This document shows positions 8,486 to 17,764 of a stretch of DNA of 64,000 bases, piece after piece. This DNA comes from Rikenellaceae bacterium (GTDB lineage Bacteria; Bacteroidota; Bacteroidia; Bacteroidales; Rikenellaceae). How positions within the stretch are numbered: the stretch's first letter is position 1; each line of letters starts with the position of its first letter. The notes beneath the pieces are model-generated. The model had not been told where the DNA came from and ran no database searches. It saw only the letters and a list, made by a program, of their open reading frames with translations. The translations under genes were made by a program, and so were the position numbers. The DNA lies in contig SUZD01000001.1 of NCBI GenBank assembly GCA_015060105.1, forward strand, positions 157,557 to 221,556, given 5' to 3'.

Positions 8486-9505
8486 TTAATTCCGCTCACC
8501 ACGCAACGGCTCCAACATCATACGACGAATGGTAGCCACATCGTCGGTCTGTCCAAGCACATACATCAGTTTCGTTACGGCCGCCTCGGTAGTCATATCG
8601 CCACCACTGATAACACCCGCATTCAATAACGCAACACCCGTCTCATATATTGCCGACACGGCTCCTCCGTGGCATTGGGTCACATTGACAACGCTCACGC
8701 CCTGTCCTATCACATCGCGCAGCGCATCAACAAACCATTCGGCTGTCGGAGCATTGCCCGCGCCATAGGTTTCAAGCACCACGCCACGCACGCCCTCGAC
8801 ACCCAACATAGCACGCAAAGTGCGTTCGGTAATACCCGGGAATAGACGAATAACCACAATATCGCAACACATCGAGGTCGATATTTCGAGCCTCTCGCAA
8901 CTCTCCACACGACGAATCCACTCCTTGCGATAGTGTATAGTCACACCCACCTCGGCAAGTGCGGGATAGTTCATCGAGGCAAAAGCATTGAGTTGTTCGG
9001 CACTACGCTTGGTTGCACGATTGGCTCGGAACAGATGACTTTGGAAATAGATGACAACTTCGGGAATAAGCGGGCGACCTTCGGCATCGCTCGCTGCCGC
9101 AATCTCAATAGCAGTAATAAGATTTTCGCGACCATCGGTACGAAGCACACCCATCGGGATTTGGCTACCCGTAAACACCACAGGTTTGGCCAAATTCTCG
9201 AACATAAAGCTCAATGCCGAAGCCGTATAGCTCATTGTATCAGTGCCATGCAACACCACAAATCCGTCATAACGTTCATAGCGCGACTGCACTATCTCGG
9301 CCAAGCGCACCCACAATTCGGGCGTCACATTCGAAGAGTCGATTGGTGTCAAGCCGTCATAAAAGTCAAGCTCGACATCAAGCATACGCAACGCAGGAAA
9401 CTCATTATAGACGTCCGTAAAATCAAACGCACGAAGAGCTCCCGTTACAGGGTCGGTACGCATTCCAATCGTTCCACCCGTATAGATAACAAGAATACGT
9501 TTCAT
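8486..9505 (-). CDS. ansA: Type I L-asparaginase
   Basis: About 339 residues from ATG 9505; a longer frame to 9544 exists, but MKRILVIYTGGTIGM is the normal beginning. TGGTIGM places the nucleophile Thr12, and LHGTDTM is the second conserved catalytic block. The enzyme hydrolyses L-asparagine to aspartate and ammonia. No signal peptide is present, so it is the cytoplasmic type I form. It lies 17 nt downstream of obgE. Confidence 0.92.
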   Translation of the reverse strand: MKRILVIYTGGTIGMRTDPVTGALRAFDFTDVYNEFPALRMLDVELDFYDGLTPIDSSNVTPELWVRLAEIVQSRYERYDGFVVLHGTDTMSYTASALSFMFENLAKPVVFTGSQIPMGVLRTDGRENLITAIEIAAASDAEGRPLIPEVVIYFQSHLFRANRATKRSAEQLNAFASMNYPALAEVGVTIHYRKEWIRRVESCERLEISTSMCCDIVVIRLFPGITERTLRAMLGVEGVRGVVLETYGAGNAPTAEWFVDALRDVIGQGVSVVNVTQCHGGAVSAIYETGVALLNAGVISGGDMTTEAAVTKLMYVLGQTDDVATIRRMMLEPLRGERN

Positions 9506-9522
9506 CGCAGCCCGAACTACAT

Positions 9523-10515
9523 TTAGGCGTTGAGCGCCTCCCACAACATATCTTTGAGTTGTTGGACACCCATACCACTAACCGACGAAATAAATATTGA
9601 CGGAATACCCTCGGGTATTTGTGCGCGCATCTGCTCTGCCATCTCGTCGTCAATCATATCGCATTTGGTAATAGCCAGCATACGGCTCTTATCCAACAAT
9701 TCGGGATTATAGAGCGTCAGCTCGCGCAACAGCACCTCATACGCCGCTGCAATATCATCGGTATCGGCCGGTATCATAAAGAGCAACATCGAGTTACGCT
9801 CGATATGGCGCAAAAAGCGGGTTCCAAGACCACGACCCTCGTGCGCGCCCTCAATAATTCCCGGAATGTCGGCCATAACAAACGAGTGACCGTCACGACA
9901 CTCGACAATTCCGAGGTTTGGTTCAAGTGTGGTAAAAGCATAATCGGCAATCTTGGGACGGGCAGCAGACACTACACTCAACAGGGTCGATTTTCCAGCA
10001 TTGGGGAATCCCACCAAGCCGACATCGGCCAACAGTTTCAACTCCAAGATAAAGGTACCCTCTTTCTCGGGCTCGCCGGGTTGCGCATAGCGCGGAGCCT
10101 GATTGGTTGCGGTGCGGAAATGCCAGTTACCAAGACCTCCGCGACCACCCGCCAACAGCACTGCGGTCTGTCCGTCCTCGGTAACCTCACACACCTTCTC
10201 GCCCGTCTCGAAGTCGGTTGCAACCGTACCCAGAGGCACATCGATAATAATATCCTTGCCATCACGACCCGAGCTACGAGCACCCGAGCCATTCTGACCA
10301 TCTTCGGCAAAGATATGTCGTTTATATTTAAGGTGAATCAATGTCCAATATTGGCTATTACCACGAAGTATGATACTCGCGCCTCGGCCACCATCTCCGC
10401 CATCGGGACCTCCCATAGCCACAAATTTCTCGCGACGGAAGTGGCACGAGCCGGAGCCTCCGTGACCCGAGCGACAAAATATTTTCACATAATCGACAAA
10501 ATTCGATGCTGCCAT
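9523..10515 (-). CDS. obgE: GTPase ObgE/CgtA
   Basis: About 330 residues from ATG 10515 ([20 protein letters not shown]). The N-terminal glycine-rich Obg fold (about 5-160) precedes a G domain with [11 protein letters not shown] (P-loop), [16 protein letters not shown] (G3) and TKCDMID (G4). The long C-terminal extension of Gram-positive Obg proteins is absent. It is an essential GTPase that binds the 50S subunit and acts in ribosome assembly and stress control. A frame reaching 10605 would run through the promoter, so I reject that start. Confidence 0.95.
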   Translation of the reverse strand: MAASNFVDYVKIFCRSGHGGSGSCHFRREKFVAMGGPDGGDGGRGASIILRGNSQYWTLIHLKYKRHIFAEDGQNGSGARSSGRDGKDIIIDVPLGTVATDFETGEKVCEVTEDGQTAVLLAGGRGGLGNWHFRTATNQAPRYAQPGEPEKEGTFILELKLLADVGLVGFPNAGKSTLLSVVSAARPKIADYAFTTLEPNLGIVECRDGHSFVMADIPGIIEGAHEGRGLGTRFLRHIERNSMLLFMIPADTDDIAAAYEVLLRELTLYNPELLDKSRMLAITKCDMIDDEMAEQMRAQIPEGIPSIFISSVSGMGVQQLKDMLWEALNA

Positions 10516-10544
10516 AATTGCTTTCGTTTGATTATTATACCCCG

Positions 10545-10575
10545 CAAAGATACTAATTTTTGACGAGCAACGCAA
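10545..10575 (-). promoter_or_regulatory. Promoter of obgE
   Basis: Minus strand: TTG (10573-10575), 20-nt spacer, TATCTTTG (10545-10552). The start codon follows after about 30 nt. Confidence 0.7.
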
Positions 10576-10614
10576 TACACACGCCACCACCCACAAACTA
10601 TTCACAATCTTTTT

Positions 10615-10645
10615 TTTGCTTTTACAAAAATTTGCCTTATCTTTG
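10615..10645 (+). promoter_or_regulatory. Promoter of greA
   Basis: TTTG (10615-10618), 19-nt spacer, TATCTTTG (10638-10645): a full consensus match. The leader before the greA ATG is about 83 nt. It diverges from the obgE promoter. Confidence 0.8.
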
Positions 10646-10734
10646 TAGTATCATTTGTGGGAGTTCCGGACTTATCCGAGTTCGGGATTCTTAATTTTTT
10701 TTGTTTTTGCTAACAACTAAAAAACTATAAAACT

Positions 10735-11208
10735 ATGGCAGAAGTAACTTACCTAACAAAAGAGGGCTACGAAAAACTGAAAGCCGAAATCGAACATCTC
10801 CGCACCGTTGAGCGTCCCGCTGCTTCGGAGGCTATCGCCATCGCACGCGACAAAGGCGACCTGTCGGAGAACGCAGAATATGATGCAGCACGTGAGGCTC
10901 AGGGTATGCTCGAAGCCAAAATCGCGCAACTTGAACTCGCTCTGGCTAATTCGCGAATCATCGACACCAGCCGTATCGACACCAAAACCGTTCAAATTCT
11001 GACAAAGGTGACTGTGCTCAACCACAATAACAACAAACAGTTCACCTACACTTTGGTTTCGGAGAAAGAGGCTAACTTCAAAGAGGGTAAAATCGCTCTC
11101 GGCACACCTATTGCCAAAGCTCTGCTCGGCAAAAAGAAAGGCGAAATCGCCATTGCACAAGTTCCCGCAGGCGAAATCAAATTCGAGATTCTCGACATCT
11201 CGATTTAA
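10735..11208 (+). CDS. greA: Transcription elongation factor GreA
   Basis: 157 residues, the normal length. An N-terminal coiled-coil hairpin (about 8-75) carries the tip motif DKGDLSENAEYDAA with the acidic residues that enter the RNA polymerase secondary channel. The C-terminal FKBP-like domain ends in KFEILDISI. It stimulates cleavage of backtracked transcripts. It stands alone, with its own promoter upstream and hairpins downstream. Confidence 0.96.
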   Translation: MAEVTYLTKEGYEKLKAEIEHLRTVERPAASEAIAIARDKGDLSENAEYDAAREAQGMLEAKIAQLELALANSRIIDTSRIDTKTVQILTKVTVLNHNNNKQFTYTLVSEKEANFKEGKIALGTPIAKALLGKKKGEIAIAQVPAGEIKFEILDISI

Positions 11209-11285
11209 TTCGGCTGGGGCCGTTCTTTTAAGCGATTAAAAGGCGCGCAAGATGAGAGCATAGCCATAAAAGGCTATAAAAGTAA

Positions 11286-11327
11286 AGCGAGAAGTAGTTT
11301 GTAAACAAGTTTACACTACCTCTCGCT
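11286..11327. terminator. Long hairpin between greA and yidD, probable bidirectional terminator
   Basis: An imperfect inverted repeat folds as three helices (7, 5 and 6 bp), with a few bulged or mismatched bases between them. A smaller hairpin, ATAGCC...GGCTAT, lies just upstream near 11260-11275. It sits between convergent greA and yidD, with T-rich sequence on both sides. Confidence 0.6.
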
Positions 11328-11409
11328 TCTCTTTATCGCGCAACCTCCGACAGTTTATTAGGGGCGTTAGGGAGTTTTGAGAATTTAGGGGATAAACATT
11401 GTCGGTGAT

Positions 11410-11685
11410 TTAGGGGACGGGGTCATATCCCGAACCTCCCCACGGGTGACAACGAAGGATACGGCGGATTGTCAGCCAACTGCCCTTGAATAGTCCATGT
11501 TTTCGCAACGCTTCGAGCGCATATTGCGAACAGGTCGGGGTAAAACGACACGACGGAGGGGTCAGGGGCGAGATGCACAACTGATAAAACCTCACCAACA
11601 CGACAAGCGGAAAGATTGCCACGCGCTTACAAACGCCCGCAAATTTGCTCCAAAATCCTATTGACGGCTTCGTTGATTGTGGCAT
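11410..11685 (-). CDS. yidD: Membrane protein insertion efficiency factor YidD
   Basis: 91 residues. The family signature is plain: [28 protein letters not shown] and a C-terminal [13 protein letters not shown], with three Cys in the core. It assists YidC-dependent membrane insertion. It overlaps the 3' end of rnpA by 59 nt in another frame, an arrangement often seen for this pair. Last gene of the seven-gene operon that begins at 17028. Confidence 0.92.
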   Translation of the reverse strand: MPQSTKPSIGFWSKFAGVCKRVAIFPLVVLVRFYQLCISPLTPPSCRFTPTCSQYALEALRKHGLFKGSWLTIRRILRCHPWGGSGYDPVP

Positions 11686-12016
11686 AATCAGACAACTCTT
11701 TTGAGCTATAAATCAGCGCAATATGCAGACGAGCGCCCTTTGCGGCGACACTCTCGACAAGGGCGTGTTTCGACAAACGGTAACTCTCCTTCATACGACG
11801 ACGAAGGAGGTTACGTTTATTTGCTCTTTTGAAAAATTTCTTGGGGACCGAGAAGAGGACCTCGACATTGGCCTCACTCGGAAACTCTTCGGGACCGAGG
11901 GTACGCCATACGCAACGGATAGGCATAGAGGAGGTTCGGCGGCCACCGGTAAACAGTGCGTCAATGGCTCCGAGAGTTCGGAGTATCTCCTCTTTGGGCA
12001 GTCCGTTACAAGGCAT
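11627..12016 (-). CDS. rnpA: Ribonuclease P protein component
   Basis: 129 residues with the RNR signature [18 protein letters not shown] around residues 62-80 and a basic surface. It is the protein cofactor of RNase P in tRNA 5' maturation. In most bacteria it follows rpmH; here it follows hemD, as in other Bacteroidales. Confidence 0.93.
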   Translation of the reverse strand: MPCNGLPKEEILRTLGAIDALFTGGRRTSSMPIRCVWRTLGPEEFPSEANVEVLFSVPKKFFKRANKRNLLRRRMKESYRLSKHALVESVAAKGARLHIALIYSSKELSDYATINEAVNRILEQICGRL

Positions 12017-12030
12017 TTTCAGACCCTCCC

Positions 12031-12900
12031 TTACTTTTTGGTGGTTGTGGTAGTCGCGGTTTTCTTGCTCTTATACTTGCGGCTATCTTTGGCTTGAACA
12101 GCCTTCACAAAGTCCTCGGCTTGGTGGTTATCCTCCAAAACTACGGGCTCGGGCTCCTCGCCGGCATTGACCTTCTCGACAAAGATTTCGAGAGCCTTTG
12201 CCATTGAGGGGGCTTGGGGAGTGGGAGCCATTGCGCGAACTACAAGGCCGTTTTTGATTGCAAAGCGGGTTGTACCATCGCCAAAGGTCGCAACCATAGG
12301 ACGTTTATCCTCGGCAAAGCCGTTGATAAAGGCGGTAACATCGGCAGGACTATACAATACTGCCATTTGATGTTTCTCGACATCGATAGCCGAAGTATCG
12401 GCACTTACGGTACGCGCCAATACAATCTGGTCAAACTTGATTTTGAGTTTCTCCATAGTTTGGATCAACTCGGGTTTATGCGGCTCGGTTAGAGTAAGCA
12501 ACATCTTCTCGGCCTTATTTTTTACTACGAGGTCCATCAAACCGGTAAACGAGCCATCGGCAAACGAGATTTTACGTTTGCGATAGACGATATACTTTTG
12601 CAGGTAGAGAGCAATAGCCTCGGTACTGCACAGATATTTCATCGTTTCGGGAATGGTGATACGGGCTTGTTCGCAAATCTTGAAGAAGCTGTCAATTGTA
12701 GTGCGGCTCGTAAAAATAAGCAGTGTATGATCCAACACCTCGATGCGTTGCGAGCGGAACTCTTTAAGCGAAACAGCCTCGGTTTTAATCAAAGGCGAAT
12801 AATTAATTTCAACTTCGCATTTTTGCGACATTTCGTAGAACGGCGATTTCTCGATTACCGCAGGGCGGGGTTGAGAAACCAATACGGATGTAATCTTCAC
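12031..12900 (-). CDS. hemD: Uroporphyrinogen-III synthase
   Basis: 289 residues. Two alternating alpha/beta halves and motifs such as LLIFTSRTTIDSFF and VATFGDGTTRFAIKNGL fit HemD of the Bacteroidetes type, which has low sequence conservation. It closes and rearranges hydroxymethylbilane to uroporphyrinogen III. The Lys/Thr-rich C-terminus (about residues 275-289) looks disordered. It lies between DUF4271 (24 nt) and rnpA (14 nt). No other haem genes are present here. Confidence 0.82.
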   Translation of the reverse strand: MKITSVLVSQPRPAVIEKSPFYEMSQKCEVEINYSPLIKTEAVSLKEFRSQRIEVLDHTLLIFTSRTTIDSFFKICEQARITIPETMKYLCSTEAIALYLQKYIVYRKRKISFADGSFTGLMDLVVKNKAEKMLLTLTEPHKPELIQTMEKLKIKFDQIVLARTVSADTSAIDVEKHQMAVLYSPADVTAFINGFAEDKRPMVATFGDGTTRFAIKNGLVVRAMAPTPQAPSMAKALEIFVEKVNAGEEPEPVVLEDNHQAEDFVKAVQAKDSRKYKSKKTATTTTTKK

Positions 12901-12924
12901 TTTTCTCTTATAACTTAATAATTA

Positions 12925-13716
12925 TCAGAGCATTGCAATAACTGCGAGGCTCATTGGGAAAATTTCGACGGCGCAAAGGTACAAAATCCAATAGAAAATT
13001 GAAAATCTTGCTGCCACAAACATTTTCAACAGTTTAAACGCAAAAACTCCTATTAGTATTATAAGTATAAGCAAAATAATCACCCAAAGCGCGTTGGAGC
13101 CACTTTCGCCACTGAATGAGTAGGCTACAACAAAGGGGGTCAAAAAAATTCCCGACAATTCGACTGCAAATCGTCGGATAGCCGACACTGCGGAGGTAAA
13201 TCTTTGTTTGAGGGTTACCTCCCCTATCGCCCACACAAAAAAATTCTGCAACAGCCACACCAACGCAACCAACACCGTTGCACCCAGCACCAATGTTAAA
13301 GGAACAGCATCGACCGTTGCATCAAAATATTTATAAAAAGATATTGTGGCAATACTTCCGAGCGAGAACAGGCCCAGCAAACGCCACGGCAGCAATGTAT
13401 GGCGGTCGATATGTGAGTCTAAAATAGGTTGTGGCGACGACATAAACACCCACGAAGCCAACTCGGTAACCTGCTCGTGGCGACGATACACAACAAACAG
13501 ATAGAGCAACACCACCGTCAGCATAAGAGCCTGAATAAGTGGCGAGAGCAGTTGAAGGTCGAGGGCTGTCAGCACAGGCAACATACTCTGTTCAACGAAG
13601 CGTTCGCCTCCGACAAACACACTATCGGCACAATGCACAAGGGTATCGGTCACAGCACTTTTGGGTGCGATTGCGACAGAGAGTGTATCCATAGCTATTT
13701 GCAGTGTGTCGTGCAT
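12925..13716 (-). CDS. DUF4271 integral membrane protein
   Basis: 263 residues with about six to seven hydrophobic helices, starting around residue 55 after a Val/Ala-rich N-terminal segment. The gene position immediately before hemD is typical of DUF4271 in Bacteroidetes. Function is unknown. Its ATG overlaps the stop of the histidine kinase gene by one base (TGATG), so the two are translationally coupled. Confidence 0.8.
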   Translation of the reverse strand: MHDTLQIAMDTLSVAIAPKSAVTDTLVHCADSVFVGGERFVEQSMLPVLTALDLQLLSPLIQALMLTVVLLYLFVVYRRHEQVTELASWVFMSSPQPILDSHIDRHTLLPWRLLGLFSLGSIATISFYKYFDATVDAVPLTLVLGATVLVALVWLLQNFFVWAIGEVTLKQRFTSAVSAIRRFAVELSGIFLTPFVVAYSFSGESGSNALWVIILLILIILIGVFAFKLLKMFVAARFSIFYWILYLCAVEIFPMSLAVIAML

Positions 13717-14885
13717 CAGAGATATAGTCTTTTGAGTTGAATACGGAATGTTGTACCTCGGCCTACTTCGGATTCGAGCACAAAGATTCGGCCTTTGTGG
13801 TACTCCTCAACAATACGGCGACTCAACGACAAGCCCAAGCCCCAACCTCGTGTTTTGGTTGTAAATCCGGGATTAAAAATCTTCTTGAAATTGGATTTTG
13901 GCATACCCTTACCCGTATCTTTAACATCGATATTTATCCATTTGTCGGTTGTCGATACAGCCACCGAAATCTGACCTTTACCTTGCAGTGCATCGAGCGA
14001 GTTTTTGAGCAGATTTTCGATAACCCACTCAAACAGCGCACTATTGGCCATTGCTTGAACGGGCGCCATTGCCAAGCCGTTATATTCGAGGCTCACATTA
14101 CGGGGAATACGGTTACGGAAATACAATACGCAATCGCCAATGAGTTCATTGATATTGACGGGCGAAAGTTCCGTTTGCGAGCCAATCTTCGAGAAGCGGT
14201 CGGTAATCTTCTGCAAATGATGAACATCTTTATTCATCTCGTCCACAACCGATTGGTCTATCGGCTGACTACGCAGGTACTCTATCCAACCGAGTAGCGA
14301 AGATATTGGAGTTCCGAGCTGGTGTGCCGTTTCCTTAGCCAAACCGACCCACACCCTATTCTGACTGCTATCCGACGAGACTCGGTAGGTATAGAATCCG
14401 AGCAACATCAACAGGAAGAACAACACCAGCTGCACCAACGGCATATATTTGAGAGCCCGCAAAATAAGGCTCTCGCCATAGAACACATAGTGGCGACCTC
14501 CGTCCCATGAGTTGATAACTATCGGGGCATTCAGGCTCGCATTTTCGTCGAGTCGTTCACGCAACAGGCGCGGGTTGTCAATCACTGCATCGGGCACCAA
14601 GTGGTAGTACTCGACTTGCAAACGGTCGTCGGTAATAATAAAAGGTATGGTATTACTCTTGATAATCTCCATTACCAGAGGGTCCTCGTCATCGAACACA
14701 CCCAGACGGCCCATTGCATAACTCCACATCGACACATAGTATGTCTCTTTCTCGCGCAGAGTACGCACCAGCACGCTCGACACCACAAGACTAAACAAGC
14801 ACAATGCAATCCACACAACCGTAACAAACGTACGATTACGCATCACATTCCATACGACTCGGGCTATCTCGGGGAGTTTCATCAC
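13716..14885 (-). CDS. Membrane sensor histidine kinase without a partner regulator
   Basis: 389 residues. One transmembrane helix (about 20-42), an extracytoplasmic sensor region of about 100 residues, and a second helix (about 145-167). Then come the H-box AKETAHQLGTPISSLLGWIE (phospho-acceptor His), the N-box ENLLKNSLDA, and the G-boxes DTGKGMP and GWGLGLSLSRR. No response regulator gene is nearby. It sits in an operon with an S41 protease and DUF4271, so the signal may be envelope-related (inference). Confidence 0.88.
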   Translation of the reverse strand: MMKLPEIARVVWNVMRNRTFVTVVWIALCLFSLVVSSVLVRTLREKETYYVSMWSYAMGRLGVFDDEDPLVMEIIKSNTIPFIITDDRLQVEYYHLVPDAVIDNPRLLRERLDENASLNAPIVINSWDGGRHYVFYGESLILRALKYMPLVQLVLFFLLMLLGFYTYRVSSDSSQNRVWVGLAKETAHQLGTPISSLLGWIEYLRSQPIDQSVVDEMNKDVHHLQKITDRFSKIGSQTELSPVNINELIGDCVLYFRNRIPRNVSLEYNGLAMAPVQAMANSALFEWVIENLLKNSLDALQGKGQISVAVSTTDKWINIDVKDTGKGMPKSNFKKIFNPGFTTKTRGWGLGLSLSRRIVEEYHKGRIFVLESEVGRGTTFRIQLKRLYL

Positions 14886-14891
14886 GGAGGG

Positions 14892-16556
14892 TTATTGGGC
14901 GTCGGGCGACAAGATTTTATTATAGGCTTCCGAATCGGATAGCAGTTCCACCGCTTTCTCAACACACTTATCGTCGGCTATTCGATAACGTACCACGCCA
15001 TCGTTATAGGCAGCACGCAGCACAATAGCCTCTTCGATAAGGTCGGTAATCAACGCCTGATTATTACGCAACATTGTGGCATTATTGCGGTCATCGACAA
15101 GTCGTGACGCAATGTTTTTGATGTCGTTAGTAAGTTCCTCGCCATATCCCTCCTCCTCAACGGCCTCGGCCAGAGCAAGCACAATGTCGTGGGTTTGGCG
15201 GTCGTAATCAAAAGTGCGGTCGCCAACCATTGCGACAAACCTATCAAAATCGGCTGCCGTGATAGCAAACTTCTCGACGCTATCGACACTAATCTCGTGT
15301 GTACGGAAATACTCATCTGCGAAATCATCGACAAGGCCGGCGGCATACACCATCGCCACAAAGTTGGTAATCACTTTGGGAGTAATCACAATATCGGGAG
15401 CAATACCTCCGCCGTCATACACCTTACGACCTCCTGCGGTCTTAAACTCGCTAACCAATGAGTCGGTCGCCTTTGACCTATCTCGCTCCTGATTGTGGTA
15501 ATCGAAGGATTGAATACAACGGCCACTTGGGGTGTAGTATTTCGAGGTGGTAAATTTCAGATAGTTGTCATACTCCAACGGCATTGTCGATTGCACAAGG
15601 CCCTTGCCGAAGGTGCGTTCGCCAATGATTACGCCCCTATCGAGGTCTTGAATGGCTCCTGCCAAAATCTCCGACGACGAGGCGGTATTGCCATCGACCA
15701 ACACTGCCAACGGCACTGTGAGTGCTATCGGCTCATCTTCGGTTTTCAGCACAGTTTTCACCTCGCCTCCGCGACCTCGCATAGTTACAATCTCGGTCTG
15801 CGCCGGCACGAACAACGACACGATTTTGATAGCCTCCTGCACCACACCGCCACCATTCTCACGGTAGTCGAGGATAAGTGATTTGGCGCCCTCACTCATA
15901 AGCTGCTCAACCGCCTTACGCACCATTGCCGAGCTGCCATCAGTAAAGTCACAATGGAGGATATAGCCAATCGAGTCGGCAACCATACCATAGTATTTCA
16001 CAGCGGGAATCGAGATTCTCTCACGACGGATATTTATCTTCTCCATCGTGCCATCGGCCACACGACGAACGGTCAAGTGGAGCGTTGTTCCGGGGTCGCC
16101 TTTGAGTTTGGTGCTAACCTCTTGTGTCGAGTGGCCACGCATATCCTCGCCATCGATAGCCACAATAGCATCTCCGATTTTAAGTCCGGCACGGTCGGCT
16201 GGGCAATCTCGATAGGGCTCGGCAATGCGAACATAGTCGCTATCGGCACGAATCAGAGCACCGATACCGCCATACTTGCCCGTTGTCATCAAATCCAACT
16301 CCGACATTCTGTCGTGGGTTATAAGTTCGGTATAGGGGTCCAACGACGACACCATACCTTTGGCTGCATCGCGCAGCAGTTTATCGCTATCGACCTCATC
16401 GACATAATACAACGACAGGTCGCGCAACATACTAACAAGAATTTCGATGTTGCGACCAAGTCGTCCGTCACGAACTGCGACCGACGTAAAACCCATCAAC
16501 AGCAGAGCAACTCCACTGACGAGCGTTATAACAAAAACTCTTTTTCGTCTATTCAT
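14892..16556 (-). CDS. S41 family carboxy-terminal processing peptidase
   Basis: About 554 residues from ATG 16556 (MNRRKRVFVIT); the frame extends to 16607 but overlaps the upstream gene more. A membrane anchor (about 5-27) is followed by a PDZ domain (about 95-180), then the S41 core with the Ser in GNTASSSEILAGA and the Lys in ERTFGKGLVQ, the Ser/Lys dyad of Prc/CtpA proteases. A C-terminal domain of about 170 residues follows. It is a periplasmic protease acting on protein C-termini. It overlaps the upstream stop by 8 nt and lies 6 nt from the kinase gene. Confidence 0.9.
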   Translation of the reverse strand: MNRRKRVFVITLVSGVALLLMGFTSVAVRDGRLGRNIEILVSMLRDLSLYYVDEVDSDKLLRDAAKGMVSSLDPYTELITHDRMSELDLMTTGKYGGIGALIRADSDYVRIAEPYRDCPADRAGLKIGDAIVAIDGEDMRGHSTQEVSTKLKGDPGTTLHLTVRRVADGTMEKINIRRERISIPAVKYYGMVADSIGYILHCDFTDGSSAMVRKAVEQLMSEGAKSLILDYRENGGGVVQEAIKIVSLFVPAQTEIVTMRGRGGEVKTVLKTEDEPIALTVPLAVLVDGNTASSSEILAGAIQDLDRGVIIGERTFGKGLVQSTMPLEYDNYLKFTTSKYYTPSGRCIQSFDYHNQERDRSKATDSLVSEFKTAGGRKVYDGGGIAPDIVITPKVITNFVAMVYAAGLVDDFADEYFRTHEISVDSVEKFAITAADFDRFVAMVGDRTFDYDRQTHDIVLALAEAVEEEGYGEELTNDIKNIASRLVDDRNNATMLRNNQALITDLIEEAIVLRAAYNDGVVRYRIADDKCVEKAVELLSDSEAYNKILSPDAQ

Positions 16557-17028
16557 TATCTTCGCGTTCTGCGTAGAGTTTAATTTTATACATCGCATTG
16601 GCAACATTCTTGCGCGAGCCCGAAATCACAACACCATTCTCGGTTTTGCGAATCTCGACTGCGTCCTCGTTCATCTGCCACAAGCGGCTCAAACCACTTG
16701 CGCTGCGGAATATCATCACATCCTCGCCCTCGGTCGCCAAATTCATACCGAGCGACTGCATTGCCTCCATAATGGTTGCACGGCGAGCGCTCATATCGAC
16801 ACAATAGTCGCGGGTTACGAACTCGAACTTGGGGTAATAGATGCACCACACAAGCACAATAGCCGTAAAAATCTGACCTCGCATCGAGCCAAAGAAAGCC
16901 GCAAAGAAGTTATCGGCAGGCAGAGTTGATGTTCCCGTAAGGTCCATAATGGTAAAGAGTACGGCAAACAGCAGTACAAGTTTCAGAAGGTACTTCAACG
17001 AGCGAGCGATGTATTTTTTAATCTTCAT
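16549..17028 (-). CDS. Unidentified protein with two membrane helices, first gene of the S41/hemD/rnpA operon
   Basis: 159 residues. A basic N-terminus is followed by two helices (about 15-32 and 48-68). A soluble domain of about 85 residues contains MSARRATIMEAMQSLGMNL and ends KIKLYAEREDNE. I do not recognise the family. It has a consensus promoter upstream and is linked by overlap to the S41 protease gene. Confidence 0.75.
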   Translation of the reverse strand: MKIKKYIARSLKYLLKLVLLFAVLFTIMDLTGTSTLPADNFFAAFFGSMRGQIFTAIVLVWCIYYPKFEFVTRDYCVDMSARRATIMEAMQSLGMNLATEGEDVMIFRSASGLSRLWQMNEDAVEIRKTENGVVISGSRKNVANAMYKIKLYAEREDNE

Positions 17029-17064
17029 AGTGGGTAGTAAATTTACACGGGTTTATTATGTAGG

Positions 17065-17095
17065 CAAAGATACCATTTCTTTGCCAAAAAGTCAA
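17065..17095 (-). promoter_or_regulatory. Promoter of the seven-gene operon ending in yidD
   Basis: Minus strand: TTG (17093-17095), 20-nt spacer, TATCTTTG (17065-17072). It lies just past the stop of the PAP2-like gene and about 37 nt before the first ATG at 17028. Confidence 0.75.
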
Positions 17096-17101
17096 TAAGG
17101 G

Positions 17102-17761
17102 TCAAGCAAAAATCAGGCTTGCAGCAACTAACACAAAACCTACTGCAAAACCGACAACCACTTGTGCCGGCGTGTGCGAGCCGAGATGCAATCGGGCCGT
17201 AGCCAGCGCACCTGCGCACAACACCGCTACCATAAAGCAGGCGACAGCGCCACCCACGCCAAAGATAGCCAGAAAGAGTGTAAACGCAACGGCTCCTCCT
17301 GCCGAGATAAGGTGCAGGCTTATTTTCCACCAAAACGTAATAAGCAGAGCCGACAGCACACACATTGTCGCACCTGTCATAAACGAGCGCACAATACTCA
17401 ACAAAGGGAACAGCGGATTTGCGCCAACGGCAATGATAAATGCCACATAGCACGACACAAGCATCAGCATTGGCAGTATGCGTTGTCGCGGAACATTGAC
17501 CGACATAGTATCGACCAATCCGACAAGGCGCAAAAAAAGTAGCGAAATCCACGGCATAAGCATCGTATAGACGGCTGTCATCAACACCATTCTTGACTGA
17601 ACCTCATGGGGAAGGACATCAAGCGCTACCAGCAACAGCACGCCATATAGCGGCATAAAGAAGGGGTGCATCACAAGCGAGGCCACCCTACTCAAACGGG
17701 TAGCCCACGAGCCATCTCCACGCAATCCGTCGCGGCCTATGATTTCATACTCCTCGGCCAT
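17102..17761 (-). CDS. PAP2-like integral membrane protein
   Basis: 219 residues, about six hydrophobic helices. The motif ARLHLGSHTPAQVVVGF near residue 190 resembles the last block of PAP2 phosphatases (SRxxxxxHxxxDV), but Asp is replaced by Gln/Val. The KISLHLISAGG segment resembles the middle SGH block only loosely. It may be a diverged or non-catalytic lipid phosphatase relative. It follows rpoN by 3 nt, so the two are co-transcribed. Confidence 0.68.
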   Translation of the reverse strand: MAEEYEIIGRDGLRGDGSWATRLSRVASLVMHPFFMPLYGVLLLVALDVLPHEVQSRMVLMTAVYTMLMPWISLLFLRLVGLVDTMSVNVPRQRILPMLMLVSCYVAFIIAVGANPLFPLLSIVRSFMTGATMCVLSALLITFWWKISLHLISAGGAVAFTLFLAIFGVGGAVACFMVAVLCAGALATARLHLGSHTPAQVVVGFAVGFVLVAASLIFA

Positions 17762-17764
17762 ACT

